Source of the DNA: Acidimicrobiaceae bacterium
GTDB lineage: Bacteria > Actinomycetota > Acidimicrobiia > Acidimicrobiales > Microtrichaceae
Reading direction: 5' to 3'
Length of the DNA stretch: 6,491 nucleotides
Assembly (NCBI GenBank): GCA_003514205.1
Contig: DORQ01000172.1
Location: 6,716-13,206, forward strand
The position numbers and the translations under genes were made by a program. Below, piece by piece: positions 5,874 through 6,491 of this stretch. Position 1 is the first letter of the stretch, and each line of letters starts with the position of its first letter. The notes under the pieces were generated by a model that did not search any database, was not told where the DNA came from, and worked only from the letters and a program-made list of their open reading frames with translations.

Positions 5874-6491
5874 CTATTGGTTCTCCGGGTACAACACGCG
5901 GAACTGACGTGCCGCCTCGAGGAGATAGCTCAGCGAAGCAAGTGAAGAGCGCAGCGACGGAGGCCGTCGTGAGCGGACTTCGAAGATGATCTCGGCTCCG
6001 TCGGTGGCCTTCACCACAATCGCGGTGCTCGAAGCATCGATCTTGATCTGGTTGGTGAACAAGATCTCTTCCGGACCGAAGATCTCGATATTCTCGACGA
6101 ACAACCAGCCGATACTCATCGTCCAGTTACCAAATCCCTTGCCCGTCAGCGAAATGCCCTCCGGCCCGAACTGCATAAGGCCCGACTTTCGCTTCTTTCG
6201 TTGTCCTGGATAGCCCTGGAGGTAGTTCACTCCACGAACCTCCTCTGGCCATTGAACCCCTGGCGAGGACCATGGGGTCTCGACCTGCGGATACACCGGA
6301 GCAAGTCCGGGAGTGGCTCCCTGTGGGGGGTACTCGGGGAGTTGGGAATCGAAGGGAATACCGTTGACTGGTGGAGGTGCTATCTGGGTGACGAATCCGT
6401 CCTCGGGTTGAGTGAAGGCGGCTTGTACGAACTCAGGCTGAACGAACTCGGGCTGTACGAAACCAGGCTGAACGAACTCAGGCTGAACGAA
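5874..6491 (-). CDS. Uncharacterised protein with FVQPE pentapeptide repeats and a C-terminal beta-rich domain (N-terminus beyond window)
   Basis: The frame is open from the window edge to TAG at 5874, giving 205 residues with no start of its own. Residues 1-30 (window numbering) are tandem pentapeptides: FVQPE, FVQPG, FVQPE, FVQPE, FVQAA and FTQPE. Residues 31-99 form a Pro/Gln/Gly-rich linker, probably disordered (APPPVNG, PEYPPQG, YLQGYPGQ). A basic RKKRK (99-102) marks the start of a compact domain (about 103-205) with alternating hydrophobics: GLMQFGPEGISLTG, WTMSIGWLFVENIEIFGPEE, STAIVVKATDGAEIIFEV, then a C-terminal helix SLASLSYLLEAARQF. The strand pattern ending in a helix recalls small bacterial PH-like domains, but this is a weak resemblance only. 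No membrane segment is visible in this part. A GTG at 6296 in frame is not a plausible start, because the repeat coding continues upstream of it. Function unknown. Confidence 0.8.
   Translation of the reverse strand, partial: FVQPEFVQPGFVQPEFVQPEFVQAAFTQPEDGFVTQIAPPPVNGIPFDSQLPEYPPQGATPGLAPVYPQVETPWSSPGVQWPEEVRGVNYLQGYPGQRKKRKSGLMQFGPEGISLTGKGFGNWTMSIGWLFVENIEIFGPEEILFTNQIKIDASSTAIVVKATDGAEIIFEVRSRRPPSLRSSLASLSYLLEAARQFRVLYPENQ
6402..6491 (-). repeat. 15-base tandem repeat array encoding FVQPE pentapeptides
   Basis: Six consecutive 15-base units run to the window edge, the first three being TTCGTTCAGCCTGAG, TTCGTTCAGCCTGGT and TTCGTACAGCCCGAG. Units nearest the edge are almost identical, while those toward the linker degenerate (FVQAA, FTQPE). 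Several differences are synonymous (GTT/GTA, CCT/CCC). The array probably continues beyond 6491, so the true copy number is unknown. Confidence 0.9.

Noticed and set aside
5874..6296. A complete 140-residue gene starting at GTG 6296
   Set aside because: The same frame stays open through the FVQPE repeats to the window edge, and the residues before 6296 are a continuous Pro/Gln-rich coding region, so 6296 is an internal valine codon.
6402..6491. CRISPR array
   Set aside because: The repeats are directly adjacent 15-base units in phase with the reading frame, with no spacers; this is a coding tandem repeat.

Overview
The window is a run of minus-strand housekeeping genes in the order expected for an actinobacterium (Actinomycetota). 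In transcription order, right to left, they are: the C-terminal part of an uncharacterised repeat protein, aroK, aroB, aroQ, pepQ, efp, nusB, pyrR and pyrB. The aroK-aroB-aroQ-pepQ-efp-nusB-pyrR-pyrB order is widespread in Actinomycetota. Base composition looks moderately GC-rich. The efp loop (KPGKGG instead of the KPGKGP usual in streptomycetes and mycobacteria) and the absence of a bldD-like gene after nusB suggest a lineage outside the best-studied actinobacteria. An acidimicrobial or freshwater actinobacterial genome is possible, but this is only an inference.

Right edge (5874-6491): a gene that enters the window already open. Its visible N-terminal part is a tandem array of FVQPE-type pentapeptides, followed by a Pro/Gln-rich linker and a compact C-terminal domain of about 100 residues that I cannot assign with confidence. 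A 110-base gap (5764-5873) follows, with nested inverted repeats and a candidate promoter that would give a leaderless aroK mRNA starting at GTG.

Middle (1586-5763): three shikimate-pathway enzymes (shikimate kinase, 3-dehydroquinate synthase, type II 3-dehydroquinase), an M24 Xaa-Pro peptidase, elongation factor P and antitermination factor NusB. The genes are tightly packed, with overlaps or gaps of at most 36 bases, and probably form one transcription unit.

Left (1-1585): pyrR and pyrB, the start of a pyrimidine-biosynthesis operon. The two overlap by four bases (ATGA). The 92-base gap between nusB and pyrR contains a PyrR-binding RNA hairpin that matches the Bacillus consensus at every position and ends a few bases before the pyrR ribosome binding site. 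No terminator T-run follows it, so the arrangement suggests PyrR-controlled translation initiation rather than transcription attenuation. The site is preceded by an extended -10-like sequence that would start the transcript almost at the hairpin.

I see no mobile elements, CRISPR arrays, tRNAs or rRNAs. Apart from small regulatory regions, the plus strand shows no convincing genes. The two most interesting items are the PyrR-responsive leader and the pentapeptide-repeat protein upstream of aroK.
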